DNA of 64,000 bases from Aureococcus anophagefferens (taxonomy: Eukaryota; Sar; Pelagophyceae; Pelagomonadales; Pelagomonadaceae), in contig NW_008705561.1 of NCBI RefSeq assembly GCF_000186865.1, positions 707,168 through 771,167 on the forward strand, read 5' to 3'. Below are positions 27,996 to 37,177 of the stretch, in pieces. The notes under the pieces are model-generated. The model did not search any database. It worked only from the letters and a program-made list of their open reading frames with translations, and was not told the DNA's origin. Each line of letters starts with the position of its first letter. Within the stretch, counting starts at the first letter, position 1. The translations under genes were made by a program, and so were the position numbers.

Positions 27996-30644
27996 ATGCT
28001 CCAGTACTGCCGCTTCCCGCTGCCCGCCCCGGACGAGGCGGTGACGTGCGTCGCGCCGCACGACGACGCCGTCGCCGTCGGCAGCAGCACGGGCACGCTG
28101 CGCCTCCTCGACGGCCTCGAGGGCTCGACGGGGAGCGGCGTCGAGATCCGCGCGCACGGCGCCGCCGTGCGCGGCATCTCCTGGGACGCGAGCGGCCACT
28201 TCGTCGCGTCCTGCGCCGACGACGGCACGTGCGGCGTGCACGGGAGAAGAGCGGGCGCGTCGTCGACGGCCGCGGGCGAGTGGGAGGCCGTCGACGCGCA
28301 GCACCACGCGACGCCCCTGCGCTGCGTGGCGCTGGACCCGCGCTACGCGAGCCGGCGCGAGCGGGTCTTCATCACCGGCGCGTCGTCCGGCGACGTGAGC
28401 CGCCAGTGCCGGGGCTGGCTAGGGGGATCGAAGAAGACGAGCCTCGACGACGCGAAGTCGCCCGTGGCCGCGCTGAGATGGGGCGGGGCCTGGGTCGCCT
28501 GGGCCGCCGACGACGGCGTCAAGACCATGCACGCCGACTCCGGGAGCCCCGCGGCCCACGTGAAACCGCCCGAGACGGAGTTCGCCGGCGCGCGCGCTCC
28601 CGTGCTCTTCTGGGAGGGCAGCTCGCTCTGGATCGGCTGGGCCGACGTCGTGCTGCGGGTCGACATGACCGTCGAGGGCGACGCGAGCGACGAGTTCGGC
28701 GCCCACGTCCAATGCGCGGGCGCCGTGGCGCTGTCCGCGCGCGCGGACGTCGTGCTCTGCGGTTTGGCGCCCTTCGACCGCGACCACGTCGCCGTCCTGG
28801 GCTTCGTCATGGACGACGAGTCCGACGGCGACGAGGACCGCAAGGGCGAGGGCGCGTCGCCGCGGCCGGAGGTGCAGCTGCTGCGGCGCGACGACGCGGC
28901 CGTCGTCGGGAAGCCCGAGGCGCTCCCCGTCGCGGGCTTCGAGGCCTGCGGCGCGGGCGACTACCAGCTCGCGTCGACCTACGACGTCGCCTGCGCCGCC
29001 GGGACCTGGCGGCGCCAGGACTTTTCCCTCCTCGAGGACGGCCGCGCGCGCGACTTCTCCGGCGAGAACGCGGCGAAGGCCGGCCGGCTCATGCGCGGGT
29101 CGCCGCCCGTGCTCTACGTCGTGTCGCCGCGGGACGTCGTCCTCGCGCGCGTCCGCGACGTCGACGACCAGATCGAGCTCTGCCTGAAGCGGGGCGACGA
29201 CGCGGGCTTCCGCGACGCGTTAGCCATCGCGAACGCGTTCCCGGCGTCCGTGCGGCGCCACCGGCTCCCGGACCTCGTCAAGGCGCATCTGGACGCGCTG
29301 CTGGACGCGGGCCAGGCCGAGGCGGCGGCGGCGGCGTGCCCCCAGTTCCTGGGGGCGTCGGCGACGCTCTGGGAGTACTGGATCTTCGTCTTCGACCGCC
29401 GCGGCGCGCTCGCGCGGCTCGCGCCGCGCATCCCGACGGCGGAGCCGCGCCTCGCGCCGAGCGTCTACGACATGGTGCTGGAACGCCTGTTGGAGACGGA
29501 CCCGCCGGCGCTCCTGGCGGCCGTGAAGCGCTGGGGCCACCCGAAAGTATTCGAGGGAGAGTCGCTCTACTCGCTCGACGCCTTGATGGTCCGCGTCGAC
29601 GCGCGCGCGAAGCGCGACGCGGGGCGCCGCCGGGGCGACGGCTCGCCGCGGCGGCGGGCCGCCGTCGCGGAGACGGTCGCGGAGCTCTACGTGCTCGACG
29701 GCCAGGCGCGGCGCGGCCTCGACTGCCTCCTCGCGCTCGACCCGTCGGCGGTGACGGAGTCGTCGGCCGTCTTCGACCTCGTCGAGGCGCAGCGCCTGTA
29801 CGAGGACGTGCGCGACCGCGTCGCGACGCTCCGCGCCTTCTCGGAGGAGCGGGCCGCGGATCTGCTCGTGAAGCACGTCGACGAGTTCCCGCTGGGCGAC
29901 GTCGACGACCAGCTCGCGCGGGAAGAGGACGGCGGCGCCGCGCGGCTCTGGTACCTGCGGACGTGCTTTGCGCGGCTGCCGGATCTCTACGCGTCGGCGG
30001 ACCACCGCGCGCGCCACGGGGACCACGCGCGGCTCTACGCGCGGCTCGGTCCCGTCCCCGACGCCGCGTCGGCCGGTCCGCGCGCGGACTACGACAGCGA
30101 GATGCTCCGTTTTCTACGGTGGAGCTCCTTCGTGCCGTTGACCGAGGCCTACGACGCCTGCGCCGCGCAGGAGGCGCCGCTCTACGACGAGATGGTCTGG
30201 GTGTTGGGCAAGACGGGCAAGACGGCCGAGGCGCTCGCGCTGCTCCTCGACAAGATCGGCTCCGTGAAGCGCGCCGTGCGCTTCGTCGAGGCACACGACC
30301 GGAGCTTGTGGTCCACGCTCATCCGCCACGCGCTCCGCGACGCGCGGTTCCTCGGGGAGCTCCTCGACGACGCCGGATCGTCGTCGCTCGACGTCGGCGC
30401 GCTGCTCCACCAGATCCCCGAGGGCACGCGGGTCCCGGGCCTCCGGGACAAGCTCGCGAATGTGTTTCAGGACCGGCGCCACGATGCGGCGATCCACGCG
30501 GCGGCGCGCGACTGTGCGAAGAACGACTGCCTGCTGCTCTCGCGGAAGGCCGTCAAGCAGCGCCAGCGCGGCATCTACTGCGAGCCGCCCCACGAGATCC
30601 GCGACGGGAAGATCGTCGTCAAGCCGCCGCCGCGGTTCTACTAA
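27996..30644 (+). CDS. VPS41: VPS41, HOPS vacuolar tethering subunit
   Basis: 882 residues, single exon. VPS41 is a subunit of the HOPS complex that tethers late endosomes and vacuoles or lysosomes. The N-terminal 350 residues form a degenerate WD40-like propeller (VTCVAPHDDAVAVGSSTGTL, then WDASGHFVASCADDGTC). The rest is a clathrin-heavy-chain-like helical solenoid: ARVRDVDDQIELCLKRGD, YDEMVWVLGKTGKTAEALAL and AVRFVEAHDRSLWSTLI are strong VPS41/CLH matches. The end RQRGIYCEPP corresponds to the stretch just before the RING finger in animal VPS41; the RING cysteines are missing and the protein stops after PPRFY. Start chosen as the first ATG before the propeller. Confidence 0.9.
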   Translation: MLQYCRFPLPAPDEAVTCVAPHDDAVAVGSSTGTLRLLDGLEGSTGSGVEIRAHGAAVRGISWDASGHFVASCADDGTCGVHGRRAGASSTAAGEWEAVDAQHHATPLRCVALDPRYASRRERVFITGASSGDVSRQCRGWLGGSKKTSLDDAKSPVAALRWGGAWVAWAADDGVKTMHADSGSPAAHVKPPETEFAGARAPVLFWEGSSLWIGWADVVLRVDMTVEGDASDEFGAHVQCAGAVALSARADVVLCGLAPFDRDHVAVLGFVMDDESDGDEDRKGEGASPRPEVQLLRRDDAAVVGKPEALPVAGFEACGAGDYQLASTYDVACAAGTWRRQDFSLLEDGRARDFSGENAAKAGRLMRGSPPVLYVVSPRDVVLARVRDVDDQIELCLKRGDDAGFRDALAIANAFPASVRRHRLPDLVKAHLDALLDAGQAEAAAAACPQFLGASATLWEYWIFVFDRRGALARLAPRIPTAEPRLAPSVYDMVLERLLETDPPALLAAVKRWGHPKVFEGESLYSLDALMVRVDARAKRDAGRRRGDGSPRRRAAVAETVAELYVLDGQARRGLDCLLALDPSAVTESSAVFDLVEAQRLYEDVRDRVATLRAFSEERAADLLVKHVDEFPLGDVDDQLAREEDGGAARLWYLRTCFARLPDLYASADHRARHGDHARLYARLGPVPDAASAGPRADYDSEMLRFLRWSSFVPLTEAYDACAAQEAPLYDEMVWVLGKTGKTAEALALLLDKIGSVKRAVRFVEAHDRSLWSTLIRHALRDARFLGELLDDAGSSSLDVGALLHQIPEGTRVPGLRDKLANVFQDRRHDAAIHAAARDCAKNDCLLLSRKAVKQRQRGIYCEPPHEIRDGKIVVKPPPRFY

Positions 30645-30961
30645 CGGTGGCTTGGGGTTGGCTGTTGTTAGGGGTGTGTGGACTGGTGTGGCGCTCGCCA
30701 GTTTGCAAAATTGCCTGATTCCCTCGCACTTGGATCTCGGACAAGGCGCAGCGACATCGCGCCAGAGAAGCGCGCAGTGACATCGCGAAGGGCACGTACG
30801 CTGCCCGAGGATTGGCCCAGTTCGGTTAGGTGTTTCTTGCACTTGTTTGGCAGCCCATATCGCAGATAATCACAATGATGAAGTTTTCGTTGCATATAGC
30901 GCCGGGGTCATCGTCCGGCTCTCAGCGCGCGCAGCCTCTTCCGCCGTCGGGTCGTGCCATC
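30645..30961. other. Intergenic stretch downstream of VPS41
   Basis: 317 nt of lower GC. A direct repeat of the word GTGACATCGCG/GCGACATCGCG occurs at about 30750 and 30778. An in-frame ATG at 30875 (MMKFSLHIAPGSS) could extend the next gene. Nothing else supported. Confidence 0.4.
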
Positions 30962-32233
30962 ATGTCGGTGCTCAAGCAGCCGCTCGTGCCGCAGCGCCAG
31001 CGCGCGACGCCGCGGCGCCTGACCACCGAACCCGCGAAAGGCGGGAAGGAGCTCGCGGAGAGCAAGGCCGCGCTTCGCCGCGTCGGGCTCGAGATCGCCG
31101 CCTTGCGCCAGCGCAAGCAGCCGGCGAACGGCACGCCGGCCGCGCAGCTGGACGCGTTGATGCAGTCCTACTACGCGAAGGCGCGCCACCTCATCGACCT
31201 CATCGCGCCGGACCTGTTCAAGTCCGACGACGACCTCTTCAAGGAGTTCAACAACATGGACGCGGTCGAGGCGGCCGTCCTCGAGGTCCAGGAGGAGAGC
31301 CTCAAGGTCCTCCGCGGCGAGGTGTCCTTCGGCGAGGCCGCGCAGACGACGGCGCTGGCGTCGCTGGCGTCGAGCCGCGGCGCGTCGCTGCCCGATTTGG
31401 TGAAGGAGTTCGAACACCACCTCTCCATCGTCATCGAGGACCGGCGCGAGCGCGCGCGCTACGACCAGCACGTGCTGAAGAACGGCCGCACGGGCGTCGA
31501 CACGACCACGGGGAAGCGGCGGCACCTCTCCGGCGACGAGATCCAGGCCGAGCGCGAGCGCCAGAAGAAGTACTGCGCCGACGTCGCGTCCGGCGAGCGC
31601 GTCCCGCTCAAGTACGACGAGGACGAGCACGTCGAGTCGCTCATCGCGCTGCAGGAAAAGCGGCGTGCCATCGCCGACTCGAAGCGCGTCCTCCACGCGG
31701 CGCGCGTCGAGGAGAGCCACGACGCGACGGTCGACGTGCCGCCGGGCATCGAGCGCAGGACCGAGGGCCGCTACGCCATCCGTGGCCACATCGCCCTCGA
31801 GGCCGGCGCGGACTTCGACAACACGCCCTCGGCGGACCTCGCCACCGTCGTCGCGCGCCTGGAGCAGGCGCGCGCGCTCGCCGGCATGAAGGAGCGCACG
31901 CCGCCGACGCTGCCCGTGGGCGTCGCGAAGCGCGAGGACGGCAAGTTCTCTACGTACTTCCGACATGCGTCCGGCCAGGTCTCCCTGCGCTCCTTCGGCC
32001 GCGTGGTCCACTACGACACCGCCGAAGAGGCCGCCGCGGCCCTCGCGGAGTTCCGCGCGGCGTCCGCGGAGGATCAGAAGGCGATGGTGAGCGCCCAGCT
32101 CAAGTGCTGCAAGTGCGGGAAGAAGTTCAAGGCCATCCGCAAGGGCCAGCGCGCGCGCGCAGGCCAAGGAGCGCCTCGAGGACCACGAGGAGACGTGCAC
32201 GGTCTGCCCCGCGCCGACCCTGTAAGTCACTAG
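30962..32233 (+). CDS. Unknown coiled-coil protein with C-terminal zinc-finger remnant; 3' end shifted
   Basis: About 420 residues from MSVLKQPLVPQRQ; an upstream in-frame start at 30875 is possible. Helical regions (ELAESKAALRRVGLEIAALRQRK; ERARYDQHVLKNGR) suggest coiled coils. The C-terminus carries KCCKCGKKFKAI, half of a C2HC finger, then loses frame at an alternating CG run near 32148-32160. The other frame from there encodes AKERLEDHEETCTVC and stops at 32225, supplying the missing His and Cys. One more CG pair would restore the finger, so the break is probably a sequencing slip, though a real truncation is possible. Function unknown. Confidence 0.6.
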   Translation: MSVLKQPLVPQRQRATPRRLTTEPAKGGKELAESKAALRRVGLEIAALRQRKQPANGTPAAQLDALMQSYYAKARHLIDLIAPDLFKSDDDLFKEFNNMDAVEAAVLEVQEESLKVLRGEVSFGEAAQTTALASLASSRGASLPDLVKEFEHHLSIVIEDRRERARYDQHVLKNGRTGVDTTTGKRRHLSGDEIQAERERQKKYCADVASGERVPLKYDEDEHVESLIALQEKRRAIADSKRVLHAARVEESHDATVDVPPGIERRTEGRYAIRGHIALEAGADFDNTPSADLATVVARLEQARALAGMKERTPPTLPVGVAKREDGKFSTYFRHASGQVSLRSFGRVVHYDTAEEAAAALAEFRAASAEDQKAMVSAQLKCCKCGKKFKAIRKGQRARAGQGAPRGPRGDVHGLPRADPVSH

Positions 32234-32510
32234 TGTCTCATGATCGTCCTGACCATCTTCATTGACATCGGCAACAACAACAGCGGGGGGACCGGGGTAT
32301 AGGAGGTTAAAACCGCCCGCGCCGCCTCCCGGCGCCGGCGTCGTCGGAGCAGTCGCAGGTCGCGTCGAGGCGCCGCTAGAAGACGAAGGCCGGGGCTCAG
32401 CATCTAGGCTCAGCATTGGCTCAGCATCTCGGCATCGCCCGGCAAGTCCCCGCGGCGCACAGGTACAGCTAGCACGCCACCATCCCCAGTAAAGATAGTC
32501 GCGTCTCCAC
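32226..32510. other. Convergent 3' intergenic stretch
   Basis: About 285 nt between two convergent genes, with runs of G and C and a twice-repeated CTCAGCAT word near 32396-32425. No gene seen. Confidence 0.4.
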
Positions 32511-33167
32511 TTATCGTCTCCGCTGCCGCCAGTCGCGGTACGTTTCGAGGAGCTCGTCCTCGAGCGCGACCATGTCCTCGAACTCGTCGTCGGTCTCGTG
32601 GTCGTAGTTGAGGAGGTGGCAGAGGCCGTGGACGAGGAGCATGTGGATGCGCTCCTCGACGTCGGCCACGGGCGCCATCGCCGCGGCGACGCCGCGGCCG
32701 GGCGCGTGGTCCCGGCCGCCGTCCTTCTCCGCGCGGCGCCGCACGTAGGGCACGGAGACGACCATGTCGCCCAGATTCAGGTCGTCCTCGTCGTCGCGGT
32801 CCACGGCGTCGGGCAGCGCGCCGGGCGCCAGCTCGTCGTGGAACGGGAACGAGAGGATGTCGGTCGACTTGCGCATGCCGCGGAACCGCGTGTTGTACTT
32901 GCGGATCGTCGCGTCCGTCGTCAGCCATATGCCCACGTCGAACTCGGAGCAGCGCAACCGCTCGAGCAGCGCGCGCGTCACGCTCTCGACGGCGTCGACG
33001 TCGATGGGGATGGAGCGCTGCGTGTTGCGGATGAGCACCGTCCCGACCCGCTGCGCGCTCGCGTAGCGCGCCGTGCCGATGCGCGGCGCGCGCGCAAGGC
33101 TCGTAGCGCTTCGTAGAGATGTCGCGGCGCGCGCGCAGCACAGGAAGGCCATGACGAGCCGACGCAT
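32511..33167 (-). CDS. ybeY: YbeY endoribonuclease, organellar
   Basis: 218 residues. The zinc-binding HxxxHxxxxxH is exact in HGLCHLLNYDH (about residue 180), and the upstream TDILSFPF is the second hallmark of the family. YbeY is a single-strand endoribonuclease needed for rRNA 3'-end maturation and quality control in bacteria, plastids and mitochondria. The first 40 residues (MRRLVMAFLCCARAATSLRS) form a leader, hydrophobic then Arg/Ser-rich, fitting plastid or mitochondrial import. An acidic insert, about residues 122-133, separates the two halves. The gene is divergent from the MYND gene at 33408. Confidence 0.9.
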   Translation of the reverse strand: MRRLVMAFLCCARAATSLRSATSLARAPRIGTARYASAQRVGTVLIRNTQRSIPIDVDAVESVTRALLERLRCSEFDVGIWLTTDATIRKYNTRFRGMRKSTDILSFPFHDELAPGALPDAVDRDDEDDLNLGDMVVSVPYVRRRAEKDGGRDHAPGRGVAAAMAPVADVEERIHMLLVHGLCHLLNYDHETDDEFEDMVALEDELLETYRDWRQRRR

Positions 33168-33407
33168 CGACGTTCTCGAGGCTCAACAAGTCGGGCCCAT
33201 CGCCACCATCACTGTGGGAAGAGCGACCTCATCAACCACGGCCGCCGTCGTCGCCGCGCGCGCCTCCGCCCCCAAGGAGCAGCCCGAGAGCGCCGCCGCC
33301 TGCCTCGCCTTGCGCGCCTCGACGCCCAAGCACCGGCCAAAACACCGACGCGCCGGCCGCGACCGCCGCGGAGCAACAACTGCCACAAGCCTCGCCGCGA
33401 CACTCAC
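33168..33407. promoter_or_regulatory. Divergent promoter region between YbeY and MYND genes
   Basis: 240 nt between two opposite ATGs, so both promoters must lie here. Open frames across it are low-quality shadows. No specific motif recognised. Confidence 0.4.
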
Positions 33408-34181
33408 ATGGCCTGGTTCGACAATATCACGCGCGCGCGCGCCCTCGAGACGAGCGAAGTACCGCGCATCTTCGCCCTGGTCAACGACGAGGGCTACGAC
33501 AACCAGTGCGGCCACGGCGGCCCGGAGAGCCCCGACGGCGCGGAGGAATTCTGCAAAGCCGCGCAGGCCTGCGAGCAGCGCCTCGTCGAGGCGCGGCGCC
33601 GCCACTTCGAGGAGACGCCCCTCGGCGGCCGGGGCGGCGCGGCGGACTACGACGCCGACCTGACGGGCGTCGCGGCGGCCGAGCTGGAAGCTCTGTTCGA
33701 GTACTGGGCGCCGGCGAAGGAGCGCGACTTATTGACGAAAGACGTACCCGCGGTCTGCTTCTCCTGCGCCGTCGACGCGCTCTACTTCGGCGAGGCCACG
33801 ACCGCCCGCTTCTTCGGTCGCCTCGGCGCGTTCGCGGGCGTCGCGGCGGAGCTCGGGATGGAAAACATGCGAGCGGACCTCAAGTCCGCGGCGCCCGACG
33901 CCCGGGCGCGCGTGCGGCCGCTCGTCGACGCGCTCCGGGCGACGACGTCCGACCGCGCCCTCGTCGCGTGGCTCAAGCCGCGGATCCCCTGCGCGTGCCT
34001 CGCGGCGCTCTGCGCGCCGGGCCGCTGCCTCAACTGCATGAAGCCCTGCGAGAAGCCGAAGAAGTGCGGGCGGTGCAAGGACGTCACCTACTGCGACCGC
34101 GACTGCCAGGCCGCGGACTGGAACCGCCACCGCTACGAGTGCCGGCCGTGCCCGAAGGAGGAGGCGGCGGCGCCCGAGTAA
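33408..34181 (+). CDS. MYND zinc-finger protein with novel N-terminal domain
   Basis: 257 residues. The MYND finger is at the very C-terminus (about residues 207-245): CLNC, C-x6-C-x2-C, YCDRDCQAADW, H and C in order. The N-terminal 200 residues are helical and contain ALVNDEGYDNQCGHGGP near the start and CACLAALCAPGRC just before the finger; I do not recognise them. MYND fingers mediate protein contacts. The stop lies 4 nt from the convergent PAP2 gene's stop. Confidence 0.75.
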   Translation: MAWFDNITRARALETSEVPRIFALVNDEGYDNQCGHGGPESPDGAEEFCKAAQACEQRLVEARRRHFEETPLGGRGGAADYDADLTGVAAAELEALFEYWAPAKERDLLTKDVPAVCFSCAVDALYFGEATTARFFGRLGAFAGVAAELGMENMRADLKSAAPDARARVRPLVDALRATTSDRALVAWLKPRIPCACLAALCAPGRCLNCMKPCEKPKKCGRCKDVTYCDRDCQAADWNRHRYECRPCPKEEAAAPE

Positions 34182-34185
34182 AAAC

Positions 34186-35037
34186 CTAGTGCTCCTTATT
34201 CTCCCAGGTCGAGAGGAGCTTCATCATCGGCAGCGCGGCGGCCTCCGCGGCGACGGGCGTCCACCACAGCGTCGACGCGGGCTCGATCCCCGCGGCGCCG
34301 AGCGCAAAGTGCGCGGCCGCGGTGATGCACGCGCCAAAAACGACGTCGACGACGTGGTGCGCGTGGTAAAAAAGCCTCCCGAAGGCGGACAAGGCGACGC
34401 AGGCGGCGGCGACGCCCGGACGCGTCGGCAGCAGCGCGAGGCAGAACGCCGTCGCTCCGGCGACGTCGCCGGACGGGAAGCTCGCGTTCGGGTCCGACGC
34501 GCGCAGCGACCGCGCGATGCGCGGCAGCTTCTTCGCCTCCGTATCGGCGTAGGGGAACGTCACGGGCCGGCGGCGCCGCGCGACGCGCTTGAGGCCCACG
34601 ACGGGGACCATGCCACAAAGCCAGAGCGTGATCGCGTAGCGCGCGACGCTCCCGCTCAGGAGCGCGCCGAAGACGGGCGCCGTCGTCATCACATAAGGCG
34701 AGTAGAGCGCGGCGAGCGCGTCCTTGTGCTCCACGGCCGGGTGCACGCCGGCGAGCCAGACGCCCGCGAGCGCCGACGTCGCCGCGACCGCGAGCCACGG
34801 CGCGGCGCCGTCGACGAGGCAGTCGACGATCGTCGGGCCGACGAGCAAGAACGCCGGCATGCCGAAGAAGCAGCCGGGGCAGGAGATGGCGCATTCGACG
34901 ATGAGAGGCAGGGACATGGAGGAGACGAGGCGCGTGGCGGCCTTGTCGCAGCGGTCGAGCCATCCGTCGTCGGCGGGGAAGCGCGACGGCTGCACGGATC
35001 GGGCTTTGCTCTTCGAGTAGTCGGGACTCGAGCCCAT
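34186..35037 (-). CDS. PAP2-family membrane phosphatase
   Basis: 283 residues with about six hydrophobic segments. The three PAP2 phosphatase motifs are present: K-x6-R-P as KRVARRRRP (about residue 150), SFPSGD (about 184) and R-x5-H-x3-D as GRLFYHAHHVVD (about 220). The second motif has Asp where most members have His (PSGH); that His normally protonates the leaving group, so activity may be altered. Substrates of the family include phosphatidate, other lipid phosphates and polyprenyl diphosphates. I start at MGSSPDYSKSK, 90 nt from the end of the large transposon; the frame stays open into the element but that part is shadow. Confidence 0.85.
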   Translation of the reverse strand: MGSSPDYSKSKARSVQPSRFPADDGWLDRCDKAATRLVSSMSLPLIVECAISCPGCFFGMPAFLLVGPTIVDCLVDGAAPWLAVAATSALAGVWLAGVHPAVEHKDALAALYSPYVMTTAPVFGALLSGSVARYAITLWLCGMVPVVGLKRVARRRRPVTFPYADTEAKKLPRIARSLRASDPNASFPSGDVAGATAFCLALLPTRPGVAAACVALSAFGRLFYHAHHVVDVVFGACITAAAHFALGAAGIEPASTLWWTPVAAEAAALPMMKLLSTWENKEH

Positions 35038-35126
35038 TGCTGCAGCGGCTGCAGCACGCGGCGACGACGCGGCGCGACGACGCCGGTGGCGCGCCGGCGG
35101 AGCACAGCTGAGGCCTGAGGAGCTCG

Positions 35127-35146
35127 CTAGAGAACCGTGCCCCGCC
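35127..35146 (+). repeat. Left terminal inverted repeat (20 bp)
   Basis: Exact reverse complement of 37885-37904. Identity stops sharply after the twentieth base. Confidence 0.9.
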
Positions 35147-35339
35147 AGCCGGGGGGTTTGCGGCCAGCCAGCCAGCCGGGTTTTGCGCCGGCAGACCCGC
35201 CAGCTCCTCGGTTCCCCGGCGGCCCACCGGCCGGCAGGCCAACCGGGCCAAAATCTCCGGCCGGCGGGCCGCAGGCCCGCCGGCCGGAGCCCAGCCGGGC
35301 TAGCGACCGATTTTCGGTTAGGCTGGTGCGGTTCGCGCG

Positions 35340-35775
35340 GTCCGGGCTCCGGACCGATGCCACGTCGGTCGTTTTGAGTCGTCTCTTCTCGTTCTTTCGA
35401 CGGGTCGGAGCCCCCGGGGGGCAGGGGCGACTCGCCGCACAAAAAGACGCAGGAACCCCGACCGTCTACGGACCGGCGGGGCCCGTACTCGCGAACGGGC
35501 GGTATCTCCGGGCTCCGAACCGATGCCACGTCGGTCGTTTTGAGTCGTCTCTTCTCGTTCTTTCGACGGATCGGAGCCCCCCGGGGGCGTGGGCGACTCG
35601 CCGCACAAAAAGACGCGGGAACCCCGACCGTCTACGGACCGGCAGGGCCCGTATTCGCGAACGGGCCGTATCTCCGGGCTCCGAACCGATGCCACGTCGG
35701 TCGTTTCGAGTCGTCTCTCCTCGTTCTCTCGGCGGATCGAAGCCCCCCGGGGGCGTGGGCGACTAGCCGCACCAA
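35340..35775 (+). repeat. 166-bp tandem repeat array, about 2.6 copies
   Basis: The phrase ATGCCACGTCGGTCGTTT starts at 35357, 35523 and 35689, exactly 166 nt apart, with the surrounding sequence repeated at a few per cent divergence. The array straddles the outer end of the left palindrome arm. Only about one unit is present in the right arm. Confidence 0.85.
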
Positions 35776-36324
35776 ATAACACAGGAATCTCGACCACCTA
35801 CGGGTCGGCGGGGCCCCGAATCGAGTACGAGGCGGTTCTCGAGGCACGGAACCGGCCCTACGGCGGCAGTTTTGAGTCGAGAGGCTTCGACCGTGGGCTC
35901 TAGGAGGTTGGTTCCGTCGACGGGGCTGTCCGTGATGCCATCTAGCCATAGGTTTTTGGCACCAGAAGTGCCCGAAAAGCCGTATTCTTTGTTTCGAGGC
36001 CCATCGAGCGGCCGTAAAATAGGCATATTTTCGGCGAACCGGGTCGGCTAAAGTGGAAGTGCCGGCCTCGAGAGTTGCAACTAACATGTTCCTTGGGATC
36101 GAGACCGGTAGATTCACCATCGAGGGGTCTATTCGGAGCAGTTCCGGGCATCTACGCACCCAGACTGGGCCAAAATACGAAAATGTCGACTTAAAATGCG
36201 GATTTTATTCTAACATTGCGCAACTCTCTCGTGTTTGGGGCTGCCTTTTGTCCAACGCGTCCAGCGATACCGGGCTGACGACCGGAGGAGGCCGCCTTGA
36301 GGTCCTATGCCAACATCCGACCCC
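35551..36324 (+). repeat. Left arm of a 774-bp inverted repeat
   Basis: Pairs with 36405-37177, positions summing to about 72,729 throughout, with scattered mismatches such as CCTATGCCAAC against the complement of GTTGGTATAG. The two arms are therefore a near-perfect giant palindrome. Confidence 0.88.
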
Positions 36325-36404
36325 TACCGGAGCCCCCAACTGGCCCAAATCCCCAGAACCCCCGGCCAGATTCCCCAGTTTCCTGGCTCAGCAGGGGTCC
36401 GCCA

Positions 36405-37177
36405 GGGGTCGGATGTTGGTATAGAACCTCAAGGCGGCCTCCTCCGGTCGTCAGCCCGGTATCGCTGGACGCGTTGGACAAAAGGCAACCCCAAACGCGA
36501 GAGAGTTGCGCAATTTAGAATAAAATCCGCATTTTAAGTCGACATTTTCGTATTTTGGCCCAGTTTGGGTGCGTAGATGCCCGAAACTGCTCCGAATAGA
36601 CCCCTCGATGGTGAATCTACCGGTCTCGATCCCAAGGAACATGTTAGTTGCAACTCTCGAGGCCGGCACTTCCACTTCAGCCGACCCGATTCGCCGAAAA
36701 TATGCCTATTTTACGGCCGCTCGACGGGCCTCGAAACAAAGAATACGGCTTTTCGGGCACTTCTGGTGCCAAAAACCTATGGCTAGATGGCATCACGGAC
36801 AGCCCCATCGACGGAACCAACCTCCTAGAGCCGCCGGTCGAAGCCTCTCGACTCAAAACGACCGCCGTAGAGCCGGTTCCGTGCCTCGAGATCCGCCTCG
36901 TACTCGATTCGGGGCCCCGCCGACCCGTAGGTGGTCGAGATTCCTGTGTTATTTGGTGCGGCTAGTCGCCCACGCCCCGGGGGGGCTTCGATCCGCCGAG
37001 AGGACGAGAAGAGACGACTCAAAACGACCGACGTGGCATCGATTCGGAGCCCGGAGATACCGCCCGTTCGCGAATACGGGCCCCGCCGGTCCGTAGACGG
37101 TCGGGGTTCCCGCGTCTTTTTGTGCGGCGAGTCGCTCCCGCCCCCGGGGGGCTCCGATCCGTCGAAAGAACGAGAAG
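36405..37177 (-). repeat. Right arm of the 774-bp inverted repeat
   Basis: Mirror of 35551-36324 across an 80-nt loop (36325-36404). Homology ends abruptly at GAACGAGAAG (37177), opposite CTTCTCGTTC at 35551. Confidence 0.88.

Noticed and set aside
36250..36480. Palindrome centre as a possible CRISPR array or tRNA-like structure
   Set aside because: There is only one inverted pair with an 80-nt loop and no regular spacer-repeat pattern; no anticodon or T-loop signature.
35632..37096. Two identical 175-codon frames, one on each strand, suggesting a duplicated gene
   Set aside because: They are the two arms of the transposon's palindrome. Reading the same sequence from both sides gives the same protein; no family match and no start context.
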